Positions 33,253 through 42,441 of a DNA stretch of 64,000 nucleotides are shown here, one piece after another. Every line of letters begins with the position of its first letter. Positions within the stretch are counted from its first letter, which is position 1. Origin of the DNA: CAVRUD01 sp963849635 (lineage in GTDB: Bacteria; Chloroflexota; Chloroflexia; Thermomicrobiales; UBA6265); the NCBI GenBank assembly GCA_963849635.1, contig CAWKIA010000019.1:271467-335466 (forward strand), read 5' to 3'. The notes under the pieces are model-generated. The model had not been told where the DNA came from. It did no database searches and saw only the letters and a program-made list of their open reading frames with translations. Both the position numbers and the translations under genes were made by a program.

Positions 33253-33525
33253 ATGGCAGCACAAATGCGCTCGACTCAACGAGCTGGTTTGGCGGCCAGC
33301 TCGGATCAGCCACTTATCGGAATCGTTCTGGTCGAGGGCGGCCAGGAGGTAACGAGGTACTTTGCGGATGAGGACGACGCCGTTGCAGCCGGTAATTCCC
33401 AGACGGCGGCAGAAGCTCGTTCACTCGCGGGGGCGTGGAGCGACCTCGATTGGGAAGAGATGGTCGACGAGCTCGATCGGATTCGGCATGCAAACACACC
33501 GACTCCACCAATTGACGAGCCGTGA
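33253..33525 (+). CDS. Putative antitoxin of a VapBC-like pair
   Basis: 90 residues, acidic: GQEVTRYFADEDDAVAAGNS and AWSDLDWEEMVDELDRIRHANTPTPPIDEP. The C-terminal half resembles toxin-wrapping tails of type II antitoxins, while no clear ribbon-helix-helix or AbrB DNA-binding motif is visible in the N-terminal half. Its stop overlaps the toxin start (GTGA), the usual antitoxin-first arrangement. Role inferred from position. Confidence 0.6.
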   Translation: MAAQMRSTQRAGLAASSDQPLIGIVLVEGGQEVTRYFADEDDAVAAGNSQTAAEARSLAGAWSDLDWEEMVDELDRIRHANTPTPPIDEP

Positions 33526-33962
33526 AGCGCTTCTTGCTCGACAGCACACCACTCTCGTCATACCTCAATGGACGATCCGAAGCTGTCGAACTGATTGATC
33601 CATGGCTGGACCCACATGAAGTGGCGACGAGCATCCTTGTCTACGGTGAAGTCTGCGAGTACCTGATGGCGCGGTCCGAATATGCTGCTCGGGATACGCA
33701 ACTCCGGCGACTCCTGCGGGAGATCACCCCGTATTTTCTTTCGTACTCAACTCTTCGGCGCTATGCGCTTATCCGGCGTCAGCTTCGCCAGCCATACGGG
33801 CCTGGTCTCATTGGAGACATCGACATCCTTATCGCCGCGACCGCCCTGGAGCGCGATCTGACAGTTGTAACTGCTGATGCCGACTACACCCGCGTGCCGG
33901 GTCTTTCCGTCATGTTGTTGGATCGCCGCACCCTAAGGCCGGTCGGGCAAAACTCGGTGTAA
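33522..33962 (+). CDS. vapC: PIN domain ribonuclease toxin, VapC-like
   Basis: 146 residues starting GTG inside the antitoxin stop. The four PIN acidic residues are visible: Asp in FLLDST (residue 7), Glu in VYGEV, Asp in GDIDILIAATAL, and Asp in VTADADYTRVPGL. VapC toxins cut specific tRNA or rRNA and arrest translation when the antitoxin is degraded. The 4-nt overlap ensures coupled synthesis. Length and motif spacing are normal, so it is likely functional. Confidence 0.85.
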   Translation: MKRFLLDSTPLSSYLNGRSEAVELIDPWLDPHEVATSILVYGEVCEYLMARSEYAARDTQLRRLLREITPYFLSYSTLRRYALIRRQLRQPYGPGLIGDIDILIAATALERDLTVVTADADYTRVPGLSVMLLDRRTLRPVGQNSV

Positions 33963-34088
33963 CAACTGGCCATCACATGCCTGTGTCCGCAACCGCGGGT
34001 TGCCGACTTCGCCTCCTTCCGCCTCGGGATCGTGATGCCGACGTGAAGTGGTCCCTCTTTTCTCCTTGGTGGCAGCCTGCCGAACTCG

Positions 34089-36489
34089 CTACTCGGCGGG
34101 TCTGATCTGGCAGACATACGAGCGGTGGGGCACCGAACCGCCGATCGGGTCGATCGCGGTGTTGCTGATGATCAGGTTGAAGTTGGCGCCGTTGGCGCTG
34201 AAGGCGTCGTAGCCAGGGGCGCCGATCTCGGGGCAGGCCTGCCACCAGCCGTGCTGACCGCAGGCAACGCGGGGGTCCAGCGTCTCGTTCAGGCGAGCGC
34301 GGGCGCGAACGGAGCCCTCAGGTGTTTCGATGGCGACCCAGTCGCCCGCAGTGATGCCGCGCTCGGAGGCGGCGATAGGGTGCAACTCGACCTCGGGGTC
34401 GCGAGCGCGTTTCCGCAGGCTGGGCAGGGCGCGGTGCTGGCTCTCGCAGAACTGGGAGTTCTTGGTGCAGGTCAGCACCAACGGGTAGCGCTCGGAAAGG
34501 TCCGGCCGGGAGACGGGGCCGACGAGTGGTTCCTCGAAGTCCGGTAGGGGCGAATAGCCGTGTTCGAGGAAGGTCTGGGAGTAGAGCTCAACCTTGCGCG
34601 TCGGTGTGGCGAAGCCGGTGGGGATACCGTCCGTCTCCTCCGCGTACTTGCGGAAGCGCGTCTGGAGGGGTACGCGGACACCACCAGGGTTTTCACGCAA
34701 GGTGTCGAGCGAGATGCCGGAGGGGCCGAGTTGGTGGCGGTAGGCGGCCTCGACGTCGCCCTCCCAGAAGTGGCTGCCAAGGCCGAGCCGGCAGGCGAGG
34801 GCGAAGACGATGTCGGTGTCGGCCCGAGCCTCGCCACGGGGCTTGACCACAGGTGGACGCAGTTGGACGAGCGATTGGGCGTCCTCGCTGATGTCAAATC
34901 CGATCTTGAGGGCTTCCCGCTCGAACGGGGTGGCGACCGGCAGGACGACATCGGCCAGCTCGGCGGTGGGATTCATGAAGATGTCGGCGTGGACATAGAA
35001 GTCGAGTTCGGCCAGCGCGGCGCGGCCGCGTTGGCTGTCCGCGTGGGCGAGGAGGAGGTTGGCGCCGAAACCAACGAGGCCGCGCACGGGATACGGATCC
35101 CCCTCCTGGATGGCGCGGTAAACATCATCGGAGGAAACGTACCCGGCGCGGGCAGGTCCGATGGGGCGCTCCGAGAGGCCGAGGGGGAGGGCGCGCTGTT
35201 CGGCTGGACGTGCGTCCTCACCGACGACATTGGCGGACGGCACGGACGGGAAGAGCACGTTGCCGCCGGGCGCATCGAAGCTGCCGGTGAGCGCATTGAG
35301 CAGTGCGAGAGCGCGGGCGAACTGGGTGACATTGGTGTGCTGCTCGACGCCGCTCCAGGCGAAGGAGGCGACAGGGCGGGCCTCCCAAAGCAGGCGAGCC
35401 GCCTCCTCGACCTGGCCGGGTTCGACCCAGCTGACTGCCTCGACGGTCTCCGGGGTGTAGCGCCCGCAGAGATCGGCGACGAGTTGGAACCCGGGCCGGC
35501 AGGTGAGCTCGCCACTGGGCGTGGCAATCCTGTACTCGCCGAAGAGGGCGGGTTCGGCATCATCTCGCTCGTAGCGGCGGGTGGCGGGATCGTAGAGGAG
35601 CGGGCGGCCGGCGGCTTCGTCCCAGGCGACATAGGTGCTGGTGGCGCCATCCGGGGAGAGGTCGTGCTCGGTGAGTAGGCGACCGGTGTCATTGCGCACG
35701 AGGAACGGGCCGTTGGTCCAGTCGCGAACGAAGGCGCGGTCGTACCAGCCGCGCGCGATCATGACGCCCGCGATCCCGAGGGCGAGGGCGCCGTCGCTGC
35801 CGGGGCGCACACGGAGCCAGACATCGGCCTTATTGGCCAGCCCGACCCGGCGGGGATCGACGACGATCAGGCGGGCGCCGCGCTTGAGCGCCGCTACCGT
35901 GGCCGTCGCGTGGGAGATCCGGGCGATACTGGGGTTGTAGCCCCAGTAGAGGATGCAACCGGCGTGGTCGAGGTCGGGCATTGCCGAGCCGCCGCCGAGC
36001 CCGAACCCGACGCCGAACGTGAAGGTGGCGGCCAATCGCCCCCAGCCGCAGAGTTCCATCGAGGCGCAGAGATTCGGCGTGCCGAAGGCCCGCATCAGGC
36101 GCTGAATCCAGTGGACCGAATCGGCGATGCGCGGACGTAGAGGGCGAGACGCAGCTGAAGACGACGCTCTCTGGACCGTGCCGCTCTGCCAGCCGGCTCA
36201 GGTTCGTGGCGGTGAGGTCGAGTGCTTCGTCCCACGTAATCCGCTGCCATCCGGGGTCCGGGTCGCCCTTCGGCCGGGTCCGCTTCAGGGGATAGAGCAG
36301 CCGGTCCGGGTGGTAGACGAGCTCAGGAGCTGCTCGCCCTTTGGCGCAGAGTGCCTGGCCGGTCGGATGCGTCGGGTCCGGCTCAAGGGAAACGAATACG
36401 CCGTCCTTGACCGTGGCAACCGAGCCGCAGCGCGAGATGCACAGTCCGCAGTAGCCAGGAATCCGCTCGACGGTCGTCGGAATGGCCAT
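34089..36489 (-). CDS. Molybdopterin (bis-MGD) oxidoreductase, DMSO reductase family, one frameshift
   Basis: About 799 residues. The N-terminal 4Fe-4S domain has GYCGLCISRCGSVATV and QALCAKGRAAP, giving Cys-x2-Cys-x3-Cys and a fourth Cys. After PESVVFSCVSPSTSA the frame shifts by one base near 36130 and continues IADSVHWIQRLMRAFGTPN. Later blocks are LIVVDPRRVGLANKADVWLRVRPGSDGALALGI (MGD binding), FDAPGGNVLF, NPTAELADVVLPVATPFERE, and the C-terminal EVELHPIAASERGITAGDWVAIETPEGSVRARA. No Tat signal, so cytosolic. The metal-coordinating residue and substrate cannot be assigned; no partner subunit genes are adjacent. Formate-, polysulfide- and arsenate-type relatives are possible. Confidence 0.88.
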
Positions 36490-36594
36490 GAGGGCGCTCC
36501 TTTCGGTTGCCGAAAGCGACCGAGATGTATGCAGTCTAGCGGCCGCCACCCGAGTGTCGAATTAAGCAGTGGACGGCCGCTGAACTTTGGTCAG

Positions 36595-36975
36595 TCAATC
36601 GGCGAGAGCAACCGCGACGAGGAGCATATCGTCGTCACTCACAATACGCGTTGTATGCTCCTTGCCAGTCGTATCTTCGAGGAGGAGAACGCTGCCAGGA
36701 GAGAAACGACGGACCACGCCATCGCTGGCAGTGACGTCGTATTCACCGCGCAAATTGCAGAGAAGTTGGCGTCGCGGGGACGGGTGTGGGACATGGCCGC
36801 CCCAGTCCGGGGGGCCACTCACGAAGGAACTTTGTGACGTTGGGAAGAGTGATGCGACGTGAAGCGGAGGGGCAGGCGGCGCGAAATCGACCGGTTCGAG
36901 CGCGACCTCGACCTCTTCGAAGTGGGACTCGCCGTGATCATCTGCGAACAGCCGAACGTATCGAGCTTCTCGCAT
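36595..36975 (-). CDS. Cupin domain protein
   Basis: About 126 residues (ATG 36975; 36999 is an alternative). A single cupin fold is visible in PSPRRQLLCNLRGEYDVTASDGVVRRFSPGSVLLLEDTTGKEHTTRIVSDDDMLLVAVAL: G-E-Y-x-V, P-G-x-x-x-L-x-E-D and G-K-E-H-x-T-R motifs. One or two metal-ligand His/Glu are kept. It is a lone small gene upstream of the molybdoenzyme, on the same strand. Function unknown. Confidence 0.8.
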   Translation of the reverse strand: MREARYVRLFADDHGESHFEEVEVALEPVDFAPPAPPLHVASLFPTSQSSFVSGPPDWGGHVPHPSPRRQLLCNLRGEYDVTASDGVVRRFSPGSVLLLEDTTGKEHTTRIVSDDDMLLVAVALAD

Positions 36976-37100
36976 CTGCGCGTCCTCCGCGGTAGGCAAT
37001 CTCTGTGCACATAGTGGTTTCCCAACAACGTGCTATCCCGTATGCGTTCGACGTGGGCATCGGTGGTGATATCAGGCTGCCATGGGCGCAGTATGGCTGA

Positions 37101-38325
37101 TCAGGCCTGGGTGCGGAGGCGGGGGTTGCCGACTTCGTCGAGGCCGAGGTGGATGAGGTAGAGGGAGAGGGAATTAGGAGCTTGCGCTTGAGCGGGTGCA
37201 GTTTCATGGACGGTGGTAAGGTGGGTAGGCTCGGTGCCGCATCTAGCAACGCGAGGATGTCCGAATCCGCTCGACCAGATCGGGCGGCAACCTGCTCCGG
37301 TGTGTGGTATCGAGGCGTTTGAGCTCTTTGTGCGGAAGCTCAAGATCACGGGATAGTTGTAAAGTGTCAATTTACAATTGTCAACTACGTGTATCGATAT
37401 GCTAATTGAAAAGGAAGCACTTGCGAGGTACGCTTGGGTGCGCAAACGGGGTTGCGATTCGTCGAGGCCGAGGTGGACGAGGTAGAGGGAGAGGAAAAGG
37501 GCCATCAGGGTGACGACGGGGATGAGCCACCACCACCAGAGGTTGAGGAAGATCGAGCTGTAGGAAAGCGACCAGTAGATCATCGTCCCCAGTGTCATCT
37601 CTTGCTGCGGGCCAAGGCCGAGGATCGAGAGGCCCGATTCGGCCAGGATGGCGGAGATGAAGGCGTTGAGGAAGTTGGCGCCGAGCCAGGTCAGCAAAAG
37701 GGGAAGGAGCTCGCGGCCGACTATCTCGATGTTGCGACATGCCGGAGAGATGGGCGACCTGAACGAAGGGGCGCTCTTTGAGGCTGAGGGCCTGGGCGCG
37801 GACGGCGCGGGCGGGCCAGGCCCAGGCGAAGATGCCGATGATGAGGGCCATGTCGAGGACACCGACGCCGCGAACCAAAGAAGCGATCAGGATCAAGAAA
37901 AGGAGCGAGGGGACCGAGAGGAAGACGTCGATCAGCACGCGGAGGACCGCGTCGATCTTGCCGCCGAAGTAGCCAGCGGTCAGGCCGACGATAGCGCCAA
38001 CGACGGTGCCGATCGTGGCGGCGACGAGGCCGACCTGGAGGGAGTTGGGGACGGCTTCGGTCCACTGCACGGCGACGCTCTGGCCGAGGGAGGTCGTGCC
38101 GAGAATCCAGTCCGAGGCCGGCTCCTGGCGAGCGGGGACGGCGCCGGTGCGGCGGTCGGCGTCGGAGATGCGGAGGCCGCCGATGATGGCCGTCAGGGTA
38201 ATCGCGAGGAAGACGGCCGATCCCCAGACGAACTTTCTGTTGCCGAGGAGGACGCTGGCGAAGCGGCGTTCCCCTGCGCTCGGGGATGGAGCGCGGTCTT
38301 CGATGGTGATTGCAGGGGCAGCCAT
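37101..38325 (-). CDS. OppC/DppC-type ABC permease, frameshifted, with read-through tail
   Basis: The N-terminal part runs from MAAPAITIEDRAPSPSAGERRF through NSLQVGLVAATIGTVVGAIVGLTAGYFGGKIDAVLRVLIDVFLSVPSLLFLILIASLV and QVAHLSGMS. A one-base shift near 37735 leads to CRNIEIVGRELLPLLLTWLGANFLNAFISAILAESGLSILGLGPQQEMTLGTMIYW, the EAA-region and last helices of an oligopeptide permease. The expected end, YLVHLGLDESQPRLRTQA (about 37430), has no stop. The frame continues through a higB-toxin remnant to a second copy of the tail (YLIHLGLDEVGNPRLRTQA) and stops at 37101. It is the last gene of the D-F-A-B-C operon. Confidence 0.85.
37104..37177. repeat. Duplicate of the oppC 3' end (distal copy)
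   Basis: About 70 bases encoding YLIHLGLDEVGNPRLRTQA plus stop are repeated, with about 85% identity by eye, at 37433-37500 as the proximal tail. The two copies bracket the higB fragment and AT-rich promoter. The distal copy has the stop codon; the proximal copy has TAC there. Confidence 0.75.
37181..37349 (-). pseudogene. Truncated higB-type (RelE/ParE superfamily) toxin remnant
   Basis: From a GTG at 37349 the three frames in turn give VILSFR, then HKELKRLDTTHRSRLPPDLVERIR, then DILALLDAAPSLPTLPPSMKLHPLKRKL. Together they follow the HigB pattern: M-I-x-S-F-R-H-K-x-L-x-x-L, L-x-x-x-L-x-x-L-D-A-A, L-H-P-L-K. The usual last third (W-x-V-x-V-S-G-N-W-R-x-T-F) is absent; the sequence passes directly into the duplicated permease tail. 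At least two frameshifts. A higA antitoxin is not present. Confidence 0.65.
37356..37384 (-). promoter_or_regulatory. AT-rich promoter of the higB remnant
   Basis: On the minus strand TTGACA (37384-37379) and TACAAC (37361-37356) are 17 nt apart, 7 nt upstream of the GTG. Overlapping TTGTAAA / TTTACAA arms form a palindrome that could be an antitoxin operator. The stretch is much more AT-rich than its surroundings, consistent with import of a toxin-antitoxin locus. Confidence 0.6.
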
Positions 38326-38327
38326 GG

Positions 38328-39341
38328 TCAGGACCTCGCGGCGCGAATACGCGGATCAATGAGTGGATTGACAAGATCGAGGAGGAGGTTGGCGGCGGCA
38401 ACGGAGACGACGAGGAGAAGGACGCTGCCCTGGACGACAGGAAAATCGGATTGGCGGATAGAGTTGTAGATGAGGTAGCCGAGGCCGGGGTAGGCGAAGA
38501 CAACCTCGGTGACGAGAGCGCCGCCAACGATATTGCCGAGCGAGAGGGCGAGGCCGGTGGTCTGGGGAAGGAGGGCGTTGCGGAAGGCATAGGCCCAGAA
38601 GATGCGGCCGCTGGGGAGGCCCTTGGCTTCGGCCCAGAGGATGTAGTCCTGGCCCTGCTCGGAGATGATGAGACTACGCATGCTGAGAAACCACCATCCG
38701 AGGGAGACGAGGATGATGCTCAGGGCGGGCAGGGCGCCGTGCTGGATCACATCGGCGGTGAAATCCCAGGTCCAGCCCGGATCGGCGCCGACCGAGTAGG
38801 CGCCGCCGGGGAGCGGGAAGACTTCCCATATTGAGGTCAGCAGATAGATGAGTAAGAGGGCGAGAATAAAATACGGGGTGGTGTAAAGGATAAGGGCGAA
38901 GGGGACGAGTGCTTGCAGTATCGGTGAGCGGCCGCCGGACCAGCCGACGACGGCGCCGAGGAGCGAGCCGAGGATCCAGCTAATGATCGTCGTGGTACCG
39001 ACCAGAGCAAGGGTCCAGGGAAGGGCGTTAGCGATAAGGGTTGAGACGCGGGTCGGGTAGGTAGGAATCGAATAGCCGAGATCGCCCTGGGCGAGGTCGC
39101 CCAGGTAGGTGAAATATTGCACAGGAAGACTCTTGTCCAGACCAAAGCGCTGTTCGAAATCTTGCTGCAGCTCATCGCTGATGCCGCTCGCACCGCCACC
39201 CACGGCGAGGTTGGCGAAGATCGCCCCCAGCGGATCGCCCGGGACGAGGCGAGGCACGAAGAAGACGACCGTCACCGAGATGAGGACGGTGGCCGCGAAG
39301 GTGATGAGCCGTTCGCCGAGATAGCCGAAGGATGCGCCCAT
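38328..39341 (-). CDS. OppB/DppB-type ABC permease
   Basis: 337 residues, six helices. ERLITFAATVLISVTVVFFVPRLVPGDPLGAI is the classic DppB start with the P-G-D-P motif, and the coupling EAA-like region is DYILWAEAKGLPSGRIFWAYAFRNALLPQTTGLALSLGNIVGGALVTEVVFAYPGLGYLIYNSI. It forms the importer channel for peptides or similar cargo with the downstream oppC (2-nt gap). A CTCACGTCTC leader (39357-39387) lies just upstream of its start, despite its position inside the operon. Confidence 0.92.
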   Translation of the reverse strand: MGASFGYLGERLITFAATVLISVTVVFFVPRLVPGDPLGAIFANLAVGGGASGISDELQQDFEQRFGLDKSLPVQYFTYLGDLAQGDLGYSIPTYPTRVSTLIANALPWTLALVGTTTIISWILGSLLGAVVGWSGGRSPILQALVPFALILYTTPYFILALLLIYLLTSIWEVFPLPGGAYSVGADPGWTWDFTADVIQHGALPALSIILVSLGWWFLSMRSLIISEQGQDYILWAEAKGLPSGRIFWAYAFRNALLPQTTGLALSLGNIVGGALVTEVVFAYPGLGYLIYNSIRQSDFPVVQGSVLLLVVSVAAANLLLDLVNPLIDPRIRAARS

Positions 39342-39356
39342 GATTCGTGTCCTGTG

Positions 39357-39387
39357 GAGACGTGAGACGTGAGACGTGAGTCGTGAG
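39357..39387 (-). promoter_or_regulatory. CTCACGTCTC leader element before oppB (three tandem copies)
   Basis: On the coding strand CTCACGACTC is followed by three CACGTCT words, ending 16 nt before the oppB start codon. Same word, orientation and position as at copZ, the sugar-binding protein and the GH36 genes. Confidence 0.5.
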
Positions 39388-39409
39388 GACCGAGTGCCGA
39401 GAACACCAC

Positions 39410-39531
39410 GTCATCCTGAGCTTGCGAAGGATCTTGGCCGCCGCGCGGCCTTTGTTGCCGACCCGGCGCCCCGGTCTGGAACGCGCACGAAGGCGCTCAC
39501 GCGCCAAGATCCTTCGCAGGCTCAGGATGAC
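39410..39531. repeat. Inverted pair of family C repeats
   Basis: GTCATCCTGAGCTTGCGAAG (39410, continuing GATCTTG to 39436) and its near-perfect complement CAAGATCCTTCGCAGGCTCA (39505, continuing GGATGAC to 39531) face each other over about 70 bases that also contain GGCCGCCGCGCGGCC. A third copy is at 19786. Located between oppA and oppB. Confidence 0.85.
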
Positions 39532-41344
39532 TATGGGGGAAAGGTGAACCCGGTGAAGCCGGGTTCACCTTCCCCGCTAGGTCTACGAGGATGCGCCGGC
39601 CGGTTAATACCGCCGACCCATTCGCCGGTGGTGGGGCTTTCGTAGCCGTTGATGACGAGGTTGAAGGTGGCCCACCAGCTGACGGGCATGTTCCACGGGT
39701 CATCTGCCGTGGGCCAGCCGGTCCAGTAGGTGGAGTTGAACGGGACGAGGGCGGGGGCCTGGACGATGGGGATGACCGGAAGGTCGGCCATCCAGATCTC
39801 CATGGCGTCGTGGAAGAGCGGGGTCAGACGCGGCGGTGTCGGCGGGATCGACCTGGAACATCTGGTCGATGATCGGCGTCGAGGGCCGGGTTCTGGTAGC
39901 GGAACGAGCTCCGCTCCATCCACGGGGCCATCTCGCCGACGGGCGCGTAGTTCTTGCTGTGGAAGAGGTCGAGGTTCTCGACGATGTAGCCGGGGCAGAA
40001 CGCTTGAATAGCGAGATCGTAGTCGCCCAGGCGCCTGGCCTCTTGGTCGGCGGTACCGCTCAACGGTTGGATCTCGACCTCGATGCCGGCCGCGGTGAGC
40101 TGATCGGCGATGACGGTTGTCGGTCTTCATGTCTTCGTTCGAGTCGGCGTTGACCACGAAGCGGAGGCTCAGGTCCTCCGGGTTGACGCCGGCCTGGGCG
40201 AAGAGCTCAGCGGCCAGGTCGGGATCGTAGAGTCTCGATCGGGTACTGCTCCCGAATGTCGCCGATGGCCTCGAAGAAGGGGGCGTTGGCCTCGTACTCG
40301 GGCCAGATGCCCCAGGCGGGCACGGTTGAGCCTTCGTAGGCGAGGTCGACGATCGACTGGCGGTCGATCAGGTGGGAGATCGCCTGACGGGCTTCGGGCT
40401 GTATCGAGCCGAGGTGTCGCGTTGTTGACCATGAGCGCGCGGGGGCAGGGATCGGCCCAGGAGAATGGAGCGTCGGTCTGCCAGGCGCGGACGTTCTCGT
40501 TGCGGCGAGCGACCTCCTGGAAGGAGCCGGGCGAGAGGATGCCGATGTTGGGGGTGTCGAGCTCGTCGTTGACGAGGGCGAGGGCGACGTTGGTCTCGGC
40601 GCCGAGGTGGAGGAACTGGACCTCACGCGGCCCAGGGGTGACGCCAAAGACCTCGGTGCCCCACCAGTCGTCGCGGCGCTCCCAGACGACGGCCGACTGG
40701 GTGGCTTCCTTCAGGCGGTAAGGCCCGGTGGTGACGGGGGGATTGTTCTTGAAGGTGAGGGGATCTTCGTTCTCCCAGATGTGCTTGGGAAGAATCGTGA
40801 TGCCGCCCCAGATGCCCACCGCCGGGAAGCCTTCGCGGTAGAGGTGGAAGCGCGGGTTTGGTGAGGTGAGGTTGAAGGTGACGGTGAGGGGATCGACGGC
40901 CTCAACCGATTCGACCGCGGCGCTGGCCTCGGTTGCCCAGGACATCGAGGGGTTCTCGCGCATGATGTCGTAGGTGTACACGACATCGGCGGAGGTGAAG
41001 GGCTGGCCGTCGTTCCAGGTCACGCCGTCACGCAGGGTGACGGTGATGGCGCTGGAGTCGGCGTTGTACTCGTACCCCGTGGCCAGCCAGGGGATGAACT
41101 CGCCGGTCTGGAGGTTGGAGTAGAAGAAGTACTCGTAGGCGACCTGATGGAGACCGGTGTCGGCCCGGTCGGCGCTCCAGTTGGTCATGTTCATGTTGGT
41201 CGGGTCTTGGATCGGGCCGTTGATGGCGATCTTGAGGATCTCTTCGCGCTGGGCTTCGGTGTCCTGGGCGGACGCCATCGGGGCGATGGCGGTGACCAGG
41301 AGACCGACGATCAGGACAATCGACCAGATGGGTTTCGACTTCAT
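39531..41344 (-). CDS. Family 5 (Opp/Dpp-type) solute-binding protein, about five frameshifts
   Basis: A signal peptide MKSKPIWSIVLIVGLLVTAIAPMASAQ is followed by the family 5 pattern: LKIAINGPIQDPTNMNMTNW, ITVTLRDGVTWNDGQPFTSADVVYTYDIMRENP, GPYRLKEATQSAVVWERRDDWWG. The frame then changes near 40415 (QPEARQAISHLIDRQSIVDLAYEGSTVPAWG), 40230, 40115 (TVIADQLTAAGIEVEIQPLSGTA), 39880 (IIDQMFQVDPADTAA) and 39835 (PLFHDAMEIWMADLPVIPIVQAPALVPFNSTYWTGWPTADDP). All pieces are collinear with one intact protein, so errors are likely. The real stop is probably near 39605; the frame as read ends at 39531. It binds peptides or sugars outside the cell. Confidence 0.85.
39541..39571 (-). terminator. Hairpin between oppA and oppB
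   Basis: AAGGTGAACCCGG (39541-39553) pairs over 13 bp with CCGGGTTCACCTT (39559-39571), followed on the minus strand by TCCCCC. Such a hairpin after the binding-protein gene commonly causes partial termination or protects the upstream mRNA, giving more binding protein than permease. Confidence 0.7.
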
Positions 41345-42441
41345 GCCTGTCCTCCGTCGTTGCAGGTGTGGCGGGTCGGGAGCGTGTGGCGGGGTGGGGC
41401 CTCCTTTCCGGTGTGACGACGATCGAGGTCGGGGCTTTGGCCACCCCGGACAGAAGTCCAGGGATCAATGAACGGAAGTCCCACCGGGACTGGTAATGGT
41501 CGTGTTGGTCTACGAGTCGTCTTCGCGCGGTTGCCCGATTGGCGCGAGATCCGTGTGGCGTTGATCTGGGAGTCGGTCAGGCCGTTCTCGTCCGGCAGCG
41601 TGTCGCCCCAGCGGCGTTTGGGATCCGGTAGTGGGATCGAGCCTATAAGAAGCTGGGTGTAGGGATGTTGTGGGTGTTTGACGATCTGCTCCGGGTCGCC
41701 CTCCTCGACGACCTCGCCGCGATTGAGCACGATGATCCGGTCGCTGATCTGGTAGGCGGTGGCGAGGTCGTGGGTGATGTAGATCAGGGAGATGCCGTAC
41801 TCGCGTTTGAGCTTGAGCAGGTTGGCGAGCACAGTGACGCGCAGGGAAGCGTCGATCATCGAGACGGGTTCGTCGGCGACGATGACCTTGGGCCGGAGGA
41901 GCAGGGTGCGGGCGACCATGATCCGCTGGCGCTGGCCGCCGCTCAACTGGTGGGGAAAGCGGCCGAGGGTCAACTCGGGGCGAAGGCCGACCGCTTCGAG
42001 GGCGCCCTCGATCATGCGGCGGGCTTCCGCCCGGGACTTCGCCAATTTGAACTTGGCGATCGGTGTGGTCAGGACGTGATCGATCCGGTAGAAGGCGTTG
42101 AAGACACCGAACGGGTCCTGGAAGATGGCCTGGAGGTCGCGGCGGATGGTACGCCGTTCGCTGCCGGAACTATCGCGCAGATCCTTCCCGTTGTAGAGGA
42201 CCTGACCGGTCGTCGGGGTCTCGAGACCAAGGAGAAGGCGGGACATGGTCGTCTTGCCGCTGCCGCTCTCGCCGACGACCGCGACGATCGTTGCCGGCTC
42301 GCGGGCGATGCTCAAGGAAAAGTCCTTGAGGGCGGTCGTCGACGATTTGCTGAACAGGCCGCCGCCGTAAACCTTCGAGACGTTGCGCAGCTCAAGCAAT
42401 GGCTGAGCGCTGCCCTGGCTAGAGCGAGCTGGGGCGCTCAC
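41341..42441 (-). CDS. Oligopeptide ABC transporter ATPase, OppF type
   Basis: 366 residues as read. LLELRNVSKVYGGGLFSK, then Walker A GESGSGKTT, the Q-loop in QAIFQDPFGVFNAF, signature LSGGQRQRIMVARTLLLRPKVIVADEPVSMIDASLR (Walker B), H-loop THDLATAYQISD, and the OppF C-terminal HPQHPYTQLLIGSIPLPDPKRRWGD. It starts GTG overlapping the oppD stop (GTGA) and ends overlapping the oppA start (ATGA). The last 70 residues (NRAKTTRRPTRPLPVP onward) are encoded by a family A repeat and look like read-through of a lost stop. Confidence 0.93.
   Translation of the reverse strand: MSAPARSSQGSAQPLLELRNVSKVYGGGLFSKSSTTALKDFSLSIAREPATIVAVVGESGSGKTTMSRLLLGLETPTTGQVLYNGKDLRDSSGSERRTIRRDLQAIFQDPFGVFNAFYRIDHVLTTPIAKFKLAKSRAEARRMIEGALEAVGLRPELTLGRFPHQLSGGQRQRIMVARTLLLRPKVIVADEPVSMIDASLRVTVLANLLKLKREYGISLIYITHDLATAYQISDRIIVLNRGEVVEEGDPEQIVKHPQHPYTQLLIGSIPLPDPKRRWGDTLPDENGLTDSQINATRISRQSGNRAKTTRRPTRPLPVPVGLPFIDPWTSVRGGQSPDLDRRHTGKEAPPRHTLPTRHTCNDGGQA
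41434..41492. repeat. Dispersed two-hairpin repeat, family A copy 5
   Basis: GGGGCTTTGGCCACCCC and, after GAAGTCCAGGGATC, a hairpin pairing AGTCCC (41477-41482) with GGGACT (41486-41491) around ACC. It overlaps the 3' end of the oppF reading frame. Confidence 0.65.

Noticed and set aside
37028..37250. A new ORF on the minus strand (36938-37249)
   Set aside because: Its sequence is a composite of higB remnant, duplicated permease tail and unrelated bases; no RBS.
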